Positions 11,209 through 25,368 of a DNA stretch of 64,000 nucleotides are shown here, piece by piece. Source of the DNA: Iris pallida (lineage: Eukaryota; Streptophyta; Magnoliopsida; Asparagales; Iridaceae). Numbering within the stretch: position 1 is the stretch's first letter; every line of letters starts with the position of its first letter. The stretch is taken from positions 27,136,879-27,200,878 of the forward strand of contig JANAVB010009598.1 of the NCBI GenBank assembly GCA_029216955.1, in the 5' to 3' direction. Position numbers and translations under genes: made by a program. The notes under the pieces are model-generated. The model saw nothing but the letters and a program-made list of their open reading frames with translations, was not told the DNA's origin and did not search any database.

Positions 11209-12390
11209 CTATACTGGTGCTGGTCCCCTAACCGATAGACTGGTTAGGGTTGATGAAGAGGAACTGGCTCTATGCGGGCAGGACCCTATCATGTGATCCG
11301 GTGCCCCACAAGCCAAGCATAACCCCTGTGCTCTGCGACACTCTGAGACTACGTGTCCTGGCTTCCCATAATGAGTACAGCCCATCACGAAAGAATGCTT
11401 TTGCTTCTGCTTCTGAGGGTACGTCGGTGTCGAGTGCTGAACCAACGAAACTGTTGTCGCCCTCCTAGGAGCTCCAATGGTCAAAGCCCTAGCTGCTAGG
11501 GCTGGTGTTGATGACTGCGACAACTGTCCATAAGACCTCTTACATCCTCCCGTTCGATCTATTATCCTCTGGGAGGTAAACTCATGCCTCTTCGTCGCTC
11601 GCAAGATGGCATCAAATGTCTGGTGCTCGAACTGCTCCACAGCTAGAATAATCTCTAGGTGGAGTCCCAGCTGGAACCGCTGGGCTCGGTCCAATTCGGT
11701 CGCCACCAAGGTGGGAGCAAACCGACTTAGTCTTGAAAACTCGGCCGCATATCCATCGACCGTCCTTCCCATCTGCTTGAGATTACTGAATCTGGTCTGC
11801 ATATCATACCGAGCTACTACATCAAAGTACTTCGTCTGGAACTTGTCGCTGAATACCGCCCATAAGACAGGCATCGCCAATCCAACTGCTTGTATCACCC
11901 ACCAGCTGCGGGCTAAGTCTAATAACTGCAGGTGCACGACGGCCACCTTCTCACCCTCAGAAATCCTAGCTGCTTCCAGGATAACCTCTGTGTCCTGAAG
12001 CCATGCATCAGCAGCAATAGCATCTTCACTGCCGTCAAAGAAAGGAGGGTTCAGACGCATGAAGCTGTTGGCCGCGTTGTTCCCTTGATAACCAACTCTG
12101 CCCATGGCATCTTGTACTGTCTGGTGTAGGACATCGCCCCAACGATCTTGAGATGCAAGCAATTCCCTGATAAGACCCACCAGGGTTCCATTATCAGGCT
12201 CTGCAGGCTGGACTGGTTGAACTGGGTGCTCTGGATCCCCGGAATGCATGACTCGGGAGGCCGCTCCAGAGTGCTGGGCTTGGTCTCCAGGTTGCTGCTG
12301 GTCCACTGGAGGTGTTCCGCCTTGCTGATCGGTAGGACCATGAACAATACAGCTGAAGAAACGACATAGGGAACAAAAAGGAAGGACCAA
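11209..12390 (-). pseudogene. Gypsy 1 gag (capsid and zinc knuckles)
   Basis: A 393-residue open segment. After a Gln/Pro-rich start comes the retrotransposon gag core: SFMRLNPPFFDGSEDAIAAD, AWLQDTEVILEA, WWVIQAV, FSDKFQTKYFDVVARYDMQT, TVDGYAAEFSRLSRFAP. Two CCHC knuckles lie near the end. The first has lost its second Cys (CTHYGKPGHVVSEC); the second is complete (CLACGAPDHMIGSC). The first Met of the open segment precedes a hydrophobic stretch not usual in gag, so the true start may be further in. The frame is the same as protease and RT, consistent with a single gag-pol frame. Confidence 0.86.
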
Positions 12391-12547
12391 GATAGATCGG
12401 GGATATAAACATGTGATCAGGTCAAGTTTTCGGAAAGATTAGAAGACACGAGTAGAGATCAAGGACGAGTGCTGATTGAGACATCTATTCAGTGAAACCC
12501 TCATATATCTTGATTTACAAAACCAGCATGGGCCACCACTTAAACCG
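12391..12547 (-). other. Gypsy 1 leader with primer-side conserved motif
   Basis: This is a non-coding leader. Reading the - strand away from the 5' LTR, the first bases are GGTTTAAGTGGTGGCCCATG (12,546-12,527). The core GTGGTGGCCCATGC recurs at the same place in both LARD internals, and as GTAGTGGCCCATGC in gypsy 2. It is the best candidate for the primer-binding or packaging side. I could not match it to a known tRNA 3' end, and the usual TGGTATCAGAGC is absent. Confidence 0.6.
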
Positions 12548-15172
12548 TGTCACGCCCCGGAACCAGAATACTGGAGAGTAGGGGACAGACACAGCCAGCT
12601 ACGTATATTAAAGTGAAGTGAATCCTACCTCGATATACGGTCACGGCTGTCTAGATACATGAGAGTTTAACTACAAGCCAATAGTGTCTTAAGGTCAAGA
12701 ACAAGCCTAGTGTCTCAATCCCAAGCAAACAAGTAAATATAACAAGATGGTAGATCATCAGACATACAAAGTAAGGCGTCCCATACATTACATATTCAGA
12801 TAATCATGGAGCTAGTCATACAAAATACAAAGACTAGCAAGAGTTTAAGTCATACATGATCAACCCTAGGATTCGTCAATCATGTTACAGCCCTTAGGCA
12901 GATAAGAATGTAAATTTAATACGAGCTAACACTTGCTCGACGGCTAAACGCCTCAAAAGAATAATTTATAAAAGAGTGGGAGAGCAAACTAAAACCCACT
13001 CGTTGCCAAGGTTGCGTCTAGTGTTCACCATCTAGCTGGAAGGCTAGAAGATCCTCGAGAGCTACTCCGAAATCTGGTCATACAAAACCAGCTGGGTCAG
13101 ACCCCAGAAAGAGCAAGTGCAACAAGGGAGGCTTCACTTAAGAACTAAAACCAGCATATTAGCACATGTGAACATAAATGGATAATAAAAGACATTAGTT
13201 AGAGAAAAATAAGATGATAAATGATAAGACGACTAAGGACACCTTCCGGTAGCCAAGTTACAACCCATAAACCAAACAAGGACCGGGTTGTAACCCTTCA
13301 CCTGAGTAGAGCTTAGTCTTCAACCAATTATGGACAAGAGTAAAGCATGAACAAGCATGTGCTAAAATAATCATAGACTGGTATTGCTTAGACAAGACTA
13401 GACTGGACTACGTCCATCAATCACGGCCAAGCAAAGAGTACGGCTTGATACTTTAACTAGCTAGATTTATCACAAGCCTAGTTACTAGCAAGATGCAATG
13501 AGATGTTTCCGCAGTCACAAGCCCCGCAGGTATCCAGGTTATCCAGACGAGGTTCATTTAAGAGTTATCAAGAATTATTAGGTGGCTTGGAGTGCAACAC
13601 ATGACAATGTGCATAGGACTTGTTTCATGAAGTGCCCCACATGACAGTGGGCTGGAAATGTGCCCTACTCGACGGCAGGCTACAAATCCCTCAGGTGTGG
13701 CGTGGATAACGAGATCGCTTGTAACTGGAAACATCTCTCTATATGAACTACCTGATCAATCTAGTCATTAACTTAGTCAGATTCAGTATAAATCTCTAAC
13801 CGTGGGAAATCAGGAATTCATGTCCTAGACATGATGCAGGACGAGACATGTAGCTTATACAGGCACAATCAAGAAAATCAACCACGGTGTCAAGACAAAA
13901 GTTACTTAGCAAGTCAGGGTAGCTGTCGCAACAGCGTTCAAGATTATCATGTCATGCCAGGTTTCTTGTTACTTGTCAACATTGCTTGTCAGAAGTGCGC
14001 CTTGACGGGCCACTATCAAGTTACTTATCATGTCGTGTCATATTATCATATCAATATTGCTTGTCAAAGGTGCGCCACAACGGACCACCATCAAGAATTT
14101 ATTATGTCAATTAACATGTCAGGCTCACATCATGTTTATATCGATTTCATATCAAACTGGGGACATCATGCGCCCAAAAAGGAGGGGCAAGGGGTACCAT
14201 GGCCAACAAGTAGCATTAGCCAAGTCGTGCCAGGGTAATAGGTTGTGCCAGGCACTAGGGGTGCCAAGGTCACAGGTTGCGCCCAAACATCAGCTTACGC
14301 CTAGGCACTAGGGAGCCAGGCACTAGAATGCACAAGGTCGGATCAAGTTGAGCCAGAACGAGTCGGGCCAAGTTATGTTGCGCCAGGCACTAGACTGCAC
14401 GAGGCTAGGTTGCGCCTGACTCGGGGTTCGCCTGACTCAGGTTGCGCCTGACTCAGGTTGTGCCGCGCTAAGGAGCACGCGCACTGGGTCAGGCAGCACC
14501 GTGCTAAGGAGCGTGCGCAACACAGTGGTGCAAGCTAAAAAGCTTGTGCACACTGCTCACTGTCTTCTCCAATCAGCAGGAATTCTATGGTTTGAACCCA
14601 TAGCTTTAAAAGTATATAACTCGGTCAAAACAAGTCCAAATCTAACTTTTCAAAGGTCAAAATTGGATAGAATGAAATTTTCTACAACATGGAACAATTA
14701 GTTTTCTAAAATACCAAGTTTTTATATATCAAAACCAAGAAAATCATGAAAAAGAGCAAAACCTAGATCTACAAAATCTACCCATCAAAACAAAAAATGA
14801 CAAGTTCTAAAGAGGCTTAGAACTAGGAGAGGAAGACATTAGAACAATAAAATCCAAGATCCATCATGAAGCAAGTTGCACTTGCCTAGAGCTCTTGGAT
14901 GTAGGTGGGAGGAGTAAATGAAGAAGATGAAGAAGTAATGGAGGAGAGAGAGTGGGTTGGTGGGCTTTAAATGAGGGAGGGGTTTAACATGTTTAACCAA
15001 AGAAAAATAAACCAAGTCAACCCAAAATAAACCAAGCCAAAACATGATATGCCATGATGAACCTAAGCAAGATTAAACCAAAATTAGCTAGTAAGGCAGG
15101 AGAAGTAAAAATACGTGTCAGAATTCCGTACACGTATACTGAAAATACGTATAACGGAAAATGGGGGTGACA
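12548..15172 (-). repeat. Gypsy 1 5' LTR (about 2.62 kb)
   Basis: Partner of 4952-7533 with the same termini and internal order. The minisatellite-like GCGCCTGACTCAGGTT units are clearest at 14,407-14,466. About 50 bp near 14,137-14,190 (around a CAAACTGGGGACATCATGCG core) are absent from the 3' LTR, while a short TTATACATGCCTTATCAAG segment is present only in the 3' LTR. In - orientation a TATA-like motif within TTTAAAGCCCACC (14,957-14,969) marks a short U3. Confidence 0.9.
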
Positions 15173-15177
15173 AGAAG
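15173..15177. repeat. Target-site duplication AGAAG, right copy (gypsy 1)
   Basis: Partner of 4947-4951. Removing the element and one copy of AGAAG restores continuous copia 1 integrase sequence. Confidence 0.9.
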
Positions 15178-15499
15178 TCATCGATGAAGGTTATGAATAC
15201 TTTATCCCGACCTTTGTAGAGAACTGTTTGAAGTCACAGATATCGGAGTGTACCATCTCCAGAAGATATGTACTTCGATAAACTCGAAGAAAGGGTTTCC
15301 TTGTGATCTTCGTTTGAGCACAAACTTCACATTTCTCTACCTTACCCCCACACTTGGAGATAAGTCCTAGAATAGACATTCTGTTTATTCGTTTACAATG
15401 AACATGTCCTAGCCTATTATGCCATAACTCAAGAGTATAAGCAGAAGGAGTAATTGCATTAATTACATTGGATTGATTTACAAGCTGAATTTTGAACAT
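15173..15499 (-). pseudogene. Copia 1 GAG-pre-integrase and integrase N-terminus, interrupted
   Basis: The open segment contains LELWHNRLGHVHCKRINRM and KCEVCAQTKITRKPF, the HHCC zinc finger at the start of copia integrases, followed by LEMVHSDICDFKQ with the first catalytic Asp. After a stop at 15,191 the reading resumes as VFITFIDDF exactly up to the AGAAG target duplication. The rest of the domain is on the other side of gypsy 1 (4,951-4,408). Confidence 0.88.
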
Positions 15500-15532
15500 T
15501 CCTTCGGTGCAAAAAGCTTTTCCGAAATATGT

Positions 15533-16195
15533 TCACTTTATGGACATCACCATCTGGCCAGCATTGATGTCCATCCTGAGGCCTACGTTGCAGAGTAGGC
15601 CTCCCAAGATCAGATTTTTTGTAATAGCAGGTACATGCTTCACACCTTGAAGCGTCAGAGACTTCCCCGAAGTCAGCTTCAAAACCACCGTCCCGATCCT
15701 GAGCACTTCAGCTTGTACCTGTTTCGCCACCATAACCACTTCAGAAGTTGGTGTATAGGTGGTGAACCACTCCTTGCTGGAGTAGACATGGCAGGTGGCT
15801 CCTGTGTCTATCCACCAGTCAGAGTCAGCCCCTACCGTATCGACCTGTGCAATCATAGCAACAACATCAGTGATCAAAGATACCTTGCTAGGCTCTTCTT
15901 GTTCTGATTGCTTGGTTTTTGCTTTGCATTCATTCTTGAAGTGGCCCTTCTTGCCACACTTGAAACAAAGCATTTGAGACTTTGCCTTCTTTTGCTTAAA
16001 AGAAGTATCCTTCACATTTAGATTGTTAGGGACATTCTTCTTGCTATGGAAAGTAGCATGATTTTCCATTGGTTTCTTGGTATGAACCAAATTGGCGTTA
16101 GCCAATTGTTTGGACAGTGCGTCCACCTTTAGTTGAGCCCGCATATGGTCCTCAACATAGACTTCCTGTAGAAGATCGTCGAGACTGACCTCCAA
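15533..16195 (-). pseudogene. Copia 1 nucleocapsid and protease
   Basis: A 220-residue segment with a perfect CCHC knuckle (CFKCGKKGHFKNEC), then SDWWIDTGATCHVYSSKEWF, the copia aspartic protease site (DTGA), and the conserved LQGVKHVPAITKNLI strand. It is in one frame with the adjacent gag piece (16,474-16,199) and with the GAG-pre-integrase piece, separated by single stops. Confidence 0.88.
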
Positions 16196-16198
16196 CTT

Positions 16199-16737
16199 CT
16201 ACCTATGCATGTTTGTATAGAACTTGCTCCACCCAGCAGGGAGCTTCGAAATGATCCCTCCAATAACAATCTTGTTGGGGAGAGGCATCGCCTCGTCTTT
16301 CAACTTCTGTCGCAATTTCATAAACTCCTTCACCTGCGACAGCATTGGCTTCTCGTCCTCAAAGAACCACTTGTGATATTTCTCAACAAGAAATATCTTG
16401 CTACGGTTCTTATCATCCTCGTACAGTTTCTCCAGAGACTCTGGCAACAGTCTTCTTTGAATAAGATTCGGCAAGGGAATCTTTCATAGCATTTAGGATC
16501 ATAAGCCTACAAATGTTATTGTCCTTCTCCACTTGCCTGGTTCTTAGTAGCCGCAGAGATTGCGGCTGCAGATCTAGTTTCTGGAACAATAGGTTCCTCC
16601 TCAATCAGCACGTGATCAACATCAGAGAACTGAATATTGAGAAAAATCTTTCTTTTCCAGATTTGATAGTGCTCACCATTAAATTGTTCTAACTTAGAGA
16701 AGTTAAGATTGATTAGCGAAGCACGAAAGTTTTCCAT
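16199..16737 (-). pseudogene. Copia 1 gag
   Basis: The ATG at 16737 starts MENFRASLINLNFSKLEQFN, then GEHYQIWKRKIFLNIQFSDV, a typical start of plant copia gag. A frame change near 16,500 leads to a gag core with SLEKLYEDDKNRSKIFLVEK, the MKLRQKLKDEAMPLPNKIVI stretch and ISKLPAGWSKFYTNM. A TAG at 16,199-16,201 separates it from the next segment. The copia identity is secure from the downstream protease and integrase. Confidence 0.82.
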
Positions 16738-17732
16738 CGTAGCACTTAAGCTTTAAGATTGTTATTGCCGGGGCACAATTTTCGATAGAAAACTGAGAAA
16801 ATGAAACAATATTGTTTCAATGCAACACTTCAAAGAAGGTGCACAATAGAGATCCTAGGAGGATTTTGGATTACGATAATCTAAAAAGATTTCGTAACAG
16901 TAGCAAATGACAGTAGCACTTCTAAACAGAAGGTACGAATCGAAATACTAACAGCAGCAGCGATGACAGGCGAAAGATGGAAGATGGCCAGCTAGGATGA
17001 ATGATCACTGTTGCTCAAATCTTAATTCGTCCCACACGAATAGCTTTCAGGAACCAGCAAGTTCGTCGGAGAACTCTGGAACACTCTGTTCTTCTGACTC
17101 CTCGGATGGCAGCGGACTCCTGCGGCGTTAAGTGACGCTGGTGGAAAGCTACTCTTCTCTCTTAAAGTTTGTGGGAATTCGTAAGGAATTCTGAACTCTG
17201 TACTTGTGTTAAAAAATACTTTTGTACTCTATGTTCTATTATTTATTCTTTTACTGTGAGAGAGAGAAGAGAGCATTATATAAGCCCGTGCAGTAACTGC
17301 CAGTTAGCAGAACGCTCGGGACGTGGAGAAAACTATCCCGAACGTGTTATAACTGCTCAATAGACACGATCTGAGTCAACTTGCGCAAGCAAGAGGCTCA
17401 CGCAACTTAAGCGTACTATGCGCCTAGCGACGATGCTGACGTGCTAAGTGCAAAGTGCGCCAACAAAACGTCACATTATGCCTCATGAGCCCGAGTCCGA
17501 GTCGGGACTTAGCTCCAATGGAAATAAATTTTTTAAGAGCAAAAAATATGAATGCTTCATTGTTGATTTAGCCTTTTTTCCATTAGAAAAATACCCCCAC
17601 ATGGCACATCCATGTGCACCTTCACACCACATGTGTATCTCTAAAAGAGTATAGCTATTATATATAGATACAAATCTTTTGGCTTAGCCGATGTGGGACT
17701 AAAATTCTAAAATGAAAGGCCAAACTCCAACA
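16738..17732 (-). mobile_element. Copia 1 5' LTR and leader
   Basis: On the - strand the LTR begins TGTTGGAGTTTGGCC (17,732), followed by a TAGTCCCACATCGGC block common in plant copia LTRs. A TATA-like CTTATATAATG lies near 17,275-17,286. The internal boundary of the LTR is uncertain, because I see no standard primer site before the gag ATG. No matching 3' LTR occurs in the window. The sequence is otherwise non-coding. Confidence 0.65.
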
Positions 17733-17812
17733 ACCAGGTCTTCCATCCTTTTGGCTATTTAATATCCAAAATACATGGCCTCCTCATATCTGCATGCATG
17801 TTCATACCTTCT
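17733..17812. other. 80-bp remnant between copia 1 and gypsy 2
   Basis: A short unassigned segment between the copia 1 LTR start and the gypsy 2 LTR start. It does not translate into copia reverse transcriptase. It is therefore not the missing continuation of copia 2, which would be expected here if gypsy 2 were a simple insertion in copia 2. Confidence 0.5.
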
Positions 17813-21131
<3,319 letters not shown>

Positions 21132-21257
21132 AATCTTCCCTCCTTGAAAAATTTTGTCCTCGAAATTCACAAGGATAAAAGACTCTACAAACATTCTAAC
21201 ATAGCAAACAATTAAAACAAAGACGAAGGCTACTATTAAGACTAACCTCTTAAGGTA

Positions 21258-21701
21258 TCAAGCGGGAACGGATGGTTCCCTCGCGGCTGGTGGGTCGAAC
21301 AAGTAAGGATATCTCTCCCTCATGTTCGACTCCCTCTCCCAAGTGGATTCTCCTGGAGAGTGACGGCTCCAAGCTACTCGGACCAAGGGTATAACTTTGT
21401 TCCTCAGCCTCTTCTCCCTCCGGTCCAATATCTTTACTGGCTGCTCAGTAACTGCAAGACTCGGTCCGATCTCCAACTCTAAATGATCTAGCATATAGCT
21501 GGGGTCTGGAACGTATCTCCTCAGCTGAGACACATGAAAAACATCGTGAACTCCCGTCAGGTTGGGTGGTAGTGCAACCCTGCAAGCTACCTCTCCGATC
21601 CTGTCGAGTATCTCGAACGGTCCAATGTATCTAGGGCTCAACTTGCCGCCTCGTCCAAATCGGATCGTCCCTCTGGTGGGTGATATCTTCACTAAAACCA
21701 T
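21258..21701 (-). pseudogene. Gypsy 2 integrase C-terminus and chromodomain
   Basis: A well-preserved 147-residue segment: VLVKISPTRGTIRFGRGGKL, SPRYIGPFEILDRIGEVACR (GPY/F-type), VHDVFHVSQLRRYVPDPSYM, then EQPVKILDRREKRLRNKVIP, LVRVAWSRHSPGESTWERES and ERYPYLFD, the chromodomain-like end of Tekay/Del elements. An in-frame TAG at 21,744-21,746 lies just upstream. It is better preserved than the gypsy 1 equivalent. A second copy of the last part is at 46,829-47,168. Confidence 0.88.
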
Positions 21702-21878
21702 ATCTCCGTTGGCGAACTCTATCGGTCTGCGACTAGCAACGGCCTAGTATTTCTGCCTGTCCTGAGCAACTCTGAGTCTGTCTCTGATCATCTTGACCTT
21801 CTCTACTGCCTCAATGATCATCTCTGTCCCAAGCATAACTCTATCCCCAATATCATCCCAAATGAGCGGTGTACGGCA

Positions 21879-22343
21879 TCATCGTCCATATAGTGCCTCG
21901 AATGGAGACATACCAATGCTGGCTTGGTAGCTGTTGTTGTATGAAAACTCTACCAAGTGAAGATGGCTCTTCCATAATCCGCCGAAGTCCAGCACACAAG
22001 TTCTCAACATGTCCTCGAGCGTCTGAATCGTCCTCTCGAACTGTCCATCGGTCTGTAGGTGGTATGCTGTACTGAACTTGAGCCGACTGTCCAACTCCTC
22101 CTGCAAGTTCCTCCAGTAATGGGACGTGAATCTGCTGTCCCGATCTGATACGATGCTCACCGGTACTTCGTGTAAGCGAACTATCTGTTGTATGTAAAGC
22201 TCTGCCAACTTCTCGATGGAGAGCCCCACCTTGAAGGGTATGAAGTGAGCACACTTCGTCAGCATATCAACGATAACCCATATGGCATCCTTCCCTCATT
22301 GGGAACGAGAAAGCCCTGAGACAAAGTCCATCGTAATATGTTC
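21879..22343 (-). pseudogene. Gypsy 2 integrase catalytic core
   Basis: After the TAG at 22,344 the frame continues EHITMDFVSGLSRSQ, a TGA (22,296-22,298) and GKDAIWVIVDMLTKCAHFIP (first Asp). Then come HEVPVSIVSDRDSRFTSHYW (second Asp), [20 protein letters not shown] (catalytic Glu kept, the usual Ser replaced by Phe) and SYQASIGMSPFEALYGR, ending in a TGA at 21,879-21,881. All three catalytic acids are retained. The frame is the same as RNase H and RT. Confidence 0.87.
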
Positions 22344-23369
22344 CTACTTCCACTCGGGAATGGGTAACGGCTGCAATAGACCAGCTGGCCTCTGACGCTC
22401 TACCTTGACCTGCTGGCAAACTAGGCACCTCGAAATAAAGCGTGATACATCTCTCTTCATCCTGTGCCACCAAATATGTTCCTGCAAGTCATGGTACATC
22501 TTGTTGGCACCGGAGTGAATAGAATATCGCGATCGGTGCACCTTCTGTAAGATCGCCTCTATCAGCTCTCCCTTCGGCACGCATAACCGGCTGTCGTGCC
22601 TCAAGGATCCATCCTCTGCTATGGTGAAGTCATCTAGCAATCCAGCTAAAGCCTGGACTCTGAGTCTGCGGAGGCTCTCATCTGTAGACTGGGTCTCCTT
22701 GATCTGCTCCATCAGACCTGACTGAATCTCTAGCGCCATCATCTGTATCACTGATCCTGGCTGAATCACCTCAATACCGAGTTTCTCCAGATCTTCCCGT
22801 AAATGCCGATCTATCATCAGATACCATGCCATCGGATGCCTGTTCAGCGTATCCGCCACTACATTTGCCTTTCCGGGGTGATACTGCAAATCGATGTCGA
22901 AGTCCTTCATCAACTCCAACCATCTTCTTTGCCTCATGTTCAGCTCCTTCTGCATGAACACATACTTCAAGCTCTTGTGGTCAGTAAAGATTTCTACTCG
23001 CTCTCCATATAAGTAGTGTTTCCACAACTTGAGTGCAAAGATCACCGCAGCTAACTCTAGGTCGTGGGTAGGATAGTTTCGTTCATGAGTCTGTAATTGC
23101 CTAGATGCATAAGCAATCACTTTTCCATGCTGCTGCAGGACACATCCTAGCCCTTTTCCCAAAGCATCACTGTAAATGGTAAAACCTCCAGATCCTGAAG
23201 GTAATGTCAGAACTGGAGCGGTCGTCAGCCTCCTCTTCAGCTCCTCAAATGCTGCGTGGCAGTCCTCTGACCAGATGTACTCCGTATCCTTCCGCGTCAG
23301 CTTCGTCATGGGTTCAGCTATTCTAGCAAAGTCCTGGACGAACTTCCTATAATAGCCTGCTAAACCCAA
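22344..23369 (-). pseudogene. Gypsy 2 RNase H and integrase zinc finger
   Basis: A 341-residue open segment. It starts with GLAGYYRKFVQDFARIAEPM, then RNase H with [63 protein letters not shown] (the four acids are present). A linker and the HHCC finger of integrase follow (VHRSRYSIHSGANKMYHDLQ, then WWHRMKRDVSRFISRCLVCQ), ending at PIPEWK and a TAG. It is the longest intact retroelement reading frame in the window. Confidence 0.9.
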
Positions 23370-23405
23370 GAAACTCCTGATCTCCGAAACCGATGTCGGC
23401 GTCTT

Positions 23406-23942
23406 CTATGCCTTGACGGCAGCAATCTTCCTGGGATCCACTGAGATCCCCTCTCCAGTGACCACATGACCCAGAAACTCTACTCGGTCTAGAAATAACT
23501 CGCACTTCGACAATTTGGCATACAACCTCTTCTTTCTCAGAATCCCTAAAACTGTTCGTAAGTATTCTGCATGCTCTTTCGGTGTCTTCGAGTATATCAG
23601 GATGTTGTCGATAAACACCACAACAAATTTATCCAGATACTGGTGAAATGTCTTGTTCATCAAGTTCATAAAGACGGCAGGCATATTTGTGAGACCAAAT
23701 GGCATCACCAAAAACTCGTACTGCCGATACTTCGTGTTGAACACAGTCTTCTGGATGTCTTCAGCCCTGACTTTCACCTGGTGGTAACCGGATCTCAAAT
23801 CTTTCCTAGAAAATACCTTCGCCCCACTCAACTGGTCGAACAAATTATCTATCCGAGGCAGAGGACATTTGTTCTTAATGGTGATGGTATTCAATGCCTG
23901 GTAGTCAATATACAACCGGACTGTACCATCCTTCTTCGACAC
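23406..23942 (-). pseudogene. Gypsy 2 reverse transcriptase with altered active site
   Basis: [52 protein letters not shown] and [18 protein letters not shown] are the expected gypsy RT blocks. The catalytic motif reads [10 protein letters not shown]: the second Asp of FIDD is Asn, which should inactivate polymerisation. [11 protein letters not shown] is also changed to [11 protein letters not shown]. The segment ends in a TAG (23,406-23,408) at a Trp position (family AWKTPTSV). A TGA at 23,961-23,963, also at a Trp position (SPWGAPVLFV), precedes it. Confidence 0.9.
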
Positions 23943-23960
23943 AAAAAGTACTGGCGCTCC

Positions 23961-24815
23961 TCATGGAGAAGCACTAGATCGAATGAAACCCTTTTTCAAT
24001 AGGTCATCGATCTGCTCCTTCATCTCTACGACCTCCTTGGGGTTCACTCTATAGCAAGCCCAGGATACTGGAGATGAGCCCGGTACTAAATCTATAGTGA
24101 ACTCCACATCTCTGTCAGACGGAAGTCCTGGAAGATCCTCTGGAAATACATCCATAAACTCTCTAATGATAGGGTGTGGCGGTGCTAACTCCCCAACTGT
24201 CGCACAACAGTTCGACTCTAGGCTGATCTCCGGTCCTGTCCTCCTGACACTGAATGGTGCCATTCCTGGAGGACTGAACAGAATACTACCCTCATGACAG
24301 TCTATAGCTGCGTGAGCATAGCTAAGCCAATCCATTCCCAATATGATATCATAACCGAGAAGTGGCATCACAAAGAATCGTCCCCCAAACTCTCTTCTAG
24401 CTATAGTAATAGAGCATCTATACATAGCTCTAATGGGTACTGGTCCGTCTCCCGTCATTACTCTACTCATCTCCTCGGTGGGTGTAGCTACTAAGTGGTA
24501 TTTTTGTAAAAACCCTAATGACAGAAAGCTATGTGATGCACCAGAATTAAACAAGCATAGAGCTAAAAAAGTATGCAAATAAATATGACCTGTGATAACA
24601 TCGGCCAAATAATCTGGCTCTGAAACCTGCTCCGGCTCTGCCTCAAGAGCTAGACTATAAGCCTTCCCCTGGGGTCCCTTCTGCTGCTGCAGATGCTGTC
24701 CGAACATTTGCTGCTGAGTCGGAAGCGATGGTCCTCTACATGGTGGTCCAGTACCTGGTGCCCTCGCTACTGGGCAGTCCCGAAGCTGGGGGTGATAGAC
24801 CCACAAGCTAAGCAC
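23961..24815 (-). pseudogene. Gypsy 2 aspartic protease, catalytic Asp replaced
   Basis: It begins in the second zinc-knuckle region (QLRDCPVAR), then a linker, then ITGHIYLHTFLALCLFNSGA followed by SHSFLS, where DSGAS has become NSGAS; the protease should be inactive. YDIILGMDWLSYAHAAIDCH and REFMDVFPEDLPGLPSDRDV follow, then EFTIDLVPGSSPVSWACYRV and EQIDDLLKKGFIRSSASP, the RT entry. It is in the same frame as RT, RNase H and integrase. Confidence 0.88.
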
Positions 24816-25368
24816 TGCTTTAACCTCTTCCTGCAGATGGAGTAATCATGTCCTGGCCTCCTACAGTATACACACACAGCTCCCTGTTGCTGCTGTGGTC
24901 CCGGAGCTCTAACTGGTGGGGTTGGGTGATGTGGTATGGAAGGACGGTATGTCTGCTGGTGTGGCACCGGTGCTCTCGACTGGAAAGCCTGGCGCTTGGA
25001 AGGTCCCTCATGGTGTACGGAAGCCGACCTCTTGTAAGACAGAAGACGCTTCTCTATCTCCCGAGCCAACTCTAGGCTCTGGTAGTAGTCAGTCGTCCCG
25101 TTCGCTACTAGGAGGATGCCAATGTCTGGGACTAGACCATGGCAAAATTTACATGTCATCTCCTCTGGGTCTGCAACCACGCTAGAAGCGAAACGACTCA
25201 AACGACTAAACTCTGTCGCGTACTCGTCAACAGAACGGTTTCCCTGCTGAATGTTCTGGAATTGTAGACCCATGGCTACTCTAGCGGTAGTCGAGAAGAA
25301 TTTCTTCTTGAATTGGATCTTAAACTGATCCCAGGTGGCTCTCCCTCTCGCGAATAGTGGCTCATTCC
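24767..25368 (-). pseudogene. Gypsy 2 gag, C-terminal part
   Basis: It starts at the LARD junction with NEPLFARGRATWDQFKIQFK, continues KKFFSTTARVAMGLQFQNIQ, SVDEYATEFSRLSRFASSVV and ELAREIEKRLLSYKRSASVH, a Pro/Gln-rich stretch, then a perfect CCHC knuckle (CVYCRRPGHDYSIC) and the start of a second (CLACG). A one-base frame change near 24,800 separates it from the pol frame, so the second knuckle is split between frames. Confidence 0.87.

Larger units (their letters stand above)
4952..15172 (-). mobile_element. Gypsy 1: complete Ty3/gypsy chromovirus, Tekay/Del-like, decayed
   Basis: This full-length element has two long LTRs (4952-7533 and 12548-15172). Both begin TGTCA in + orientation and end TGACA. 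It is flanked by a 5-bp target duplication AGAAG (4947-4951 and 15173-15177). The internal region on the - strand holds gag, aspartic protease, reverse transcriptase, RNase H, integrase and a C-terminal chromodomain-like segment, in the order typical of Ty3/gypsy. The C-terminal motif RYIPDPSHILDHSEL followed by SILDQREKILKNKTI matches the chromovirus Tekay/Del style. Gag to RT is in one frame, and RNase H to chromodomain in another after a shift near 9,950. There are many in-frame stops. It is inserted in copia 1 integrase and is therefore younger than it. Confidence 0.92.
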
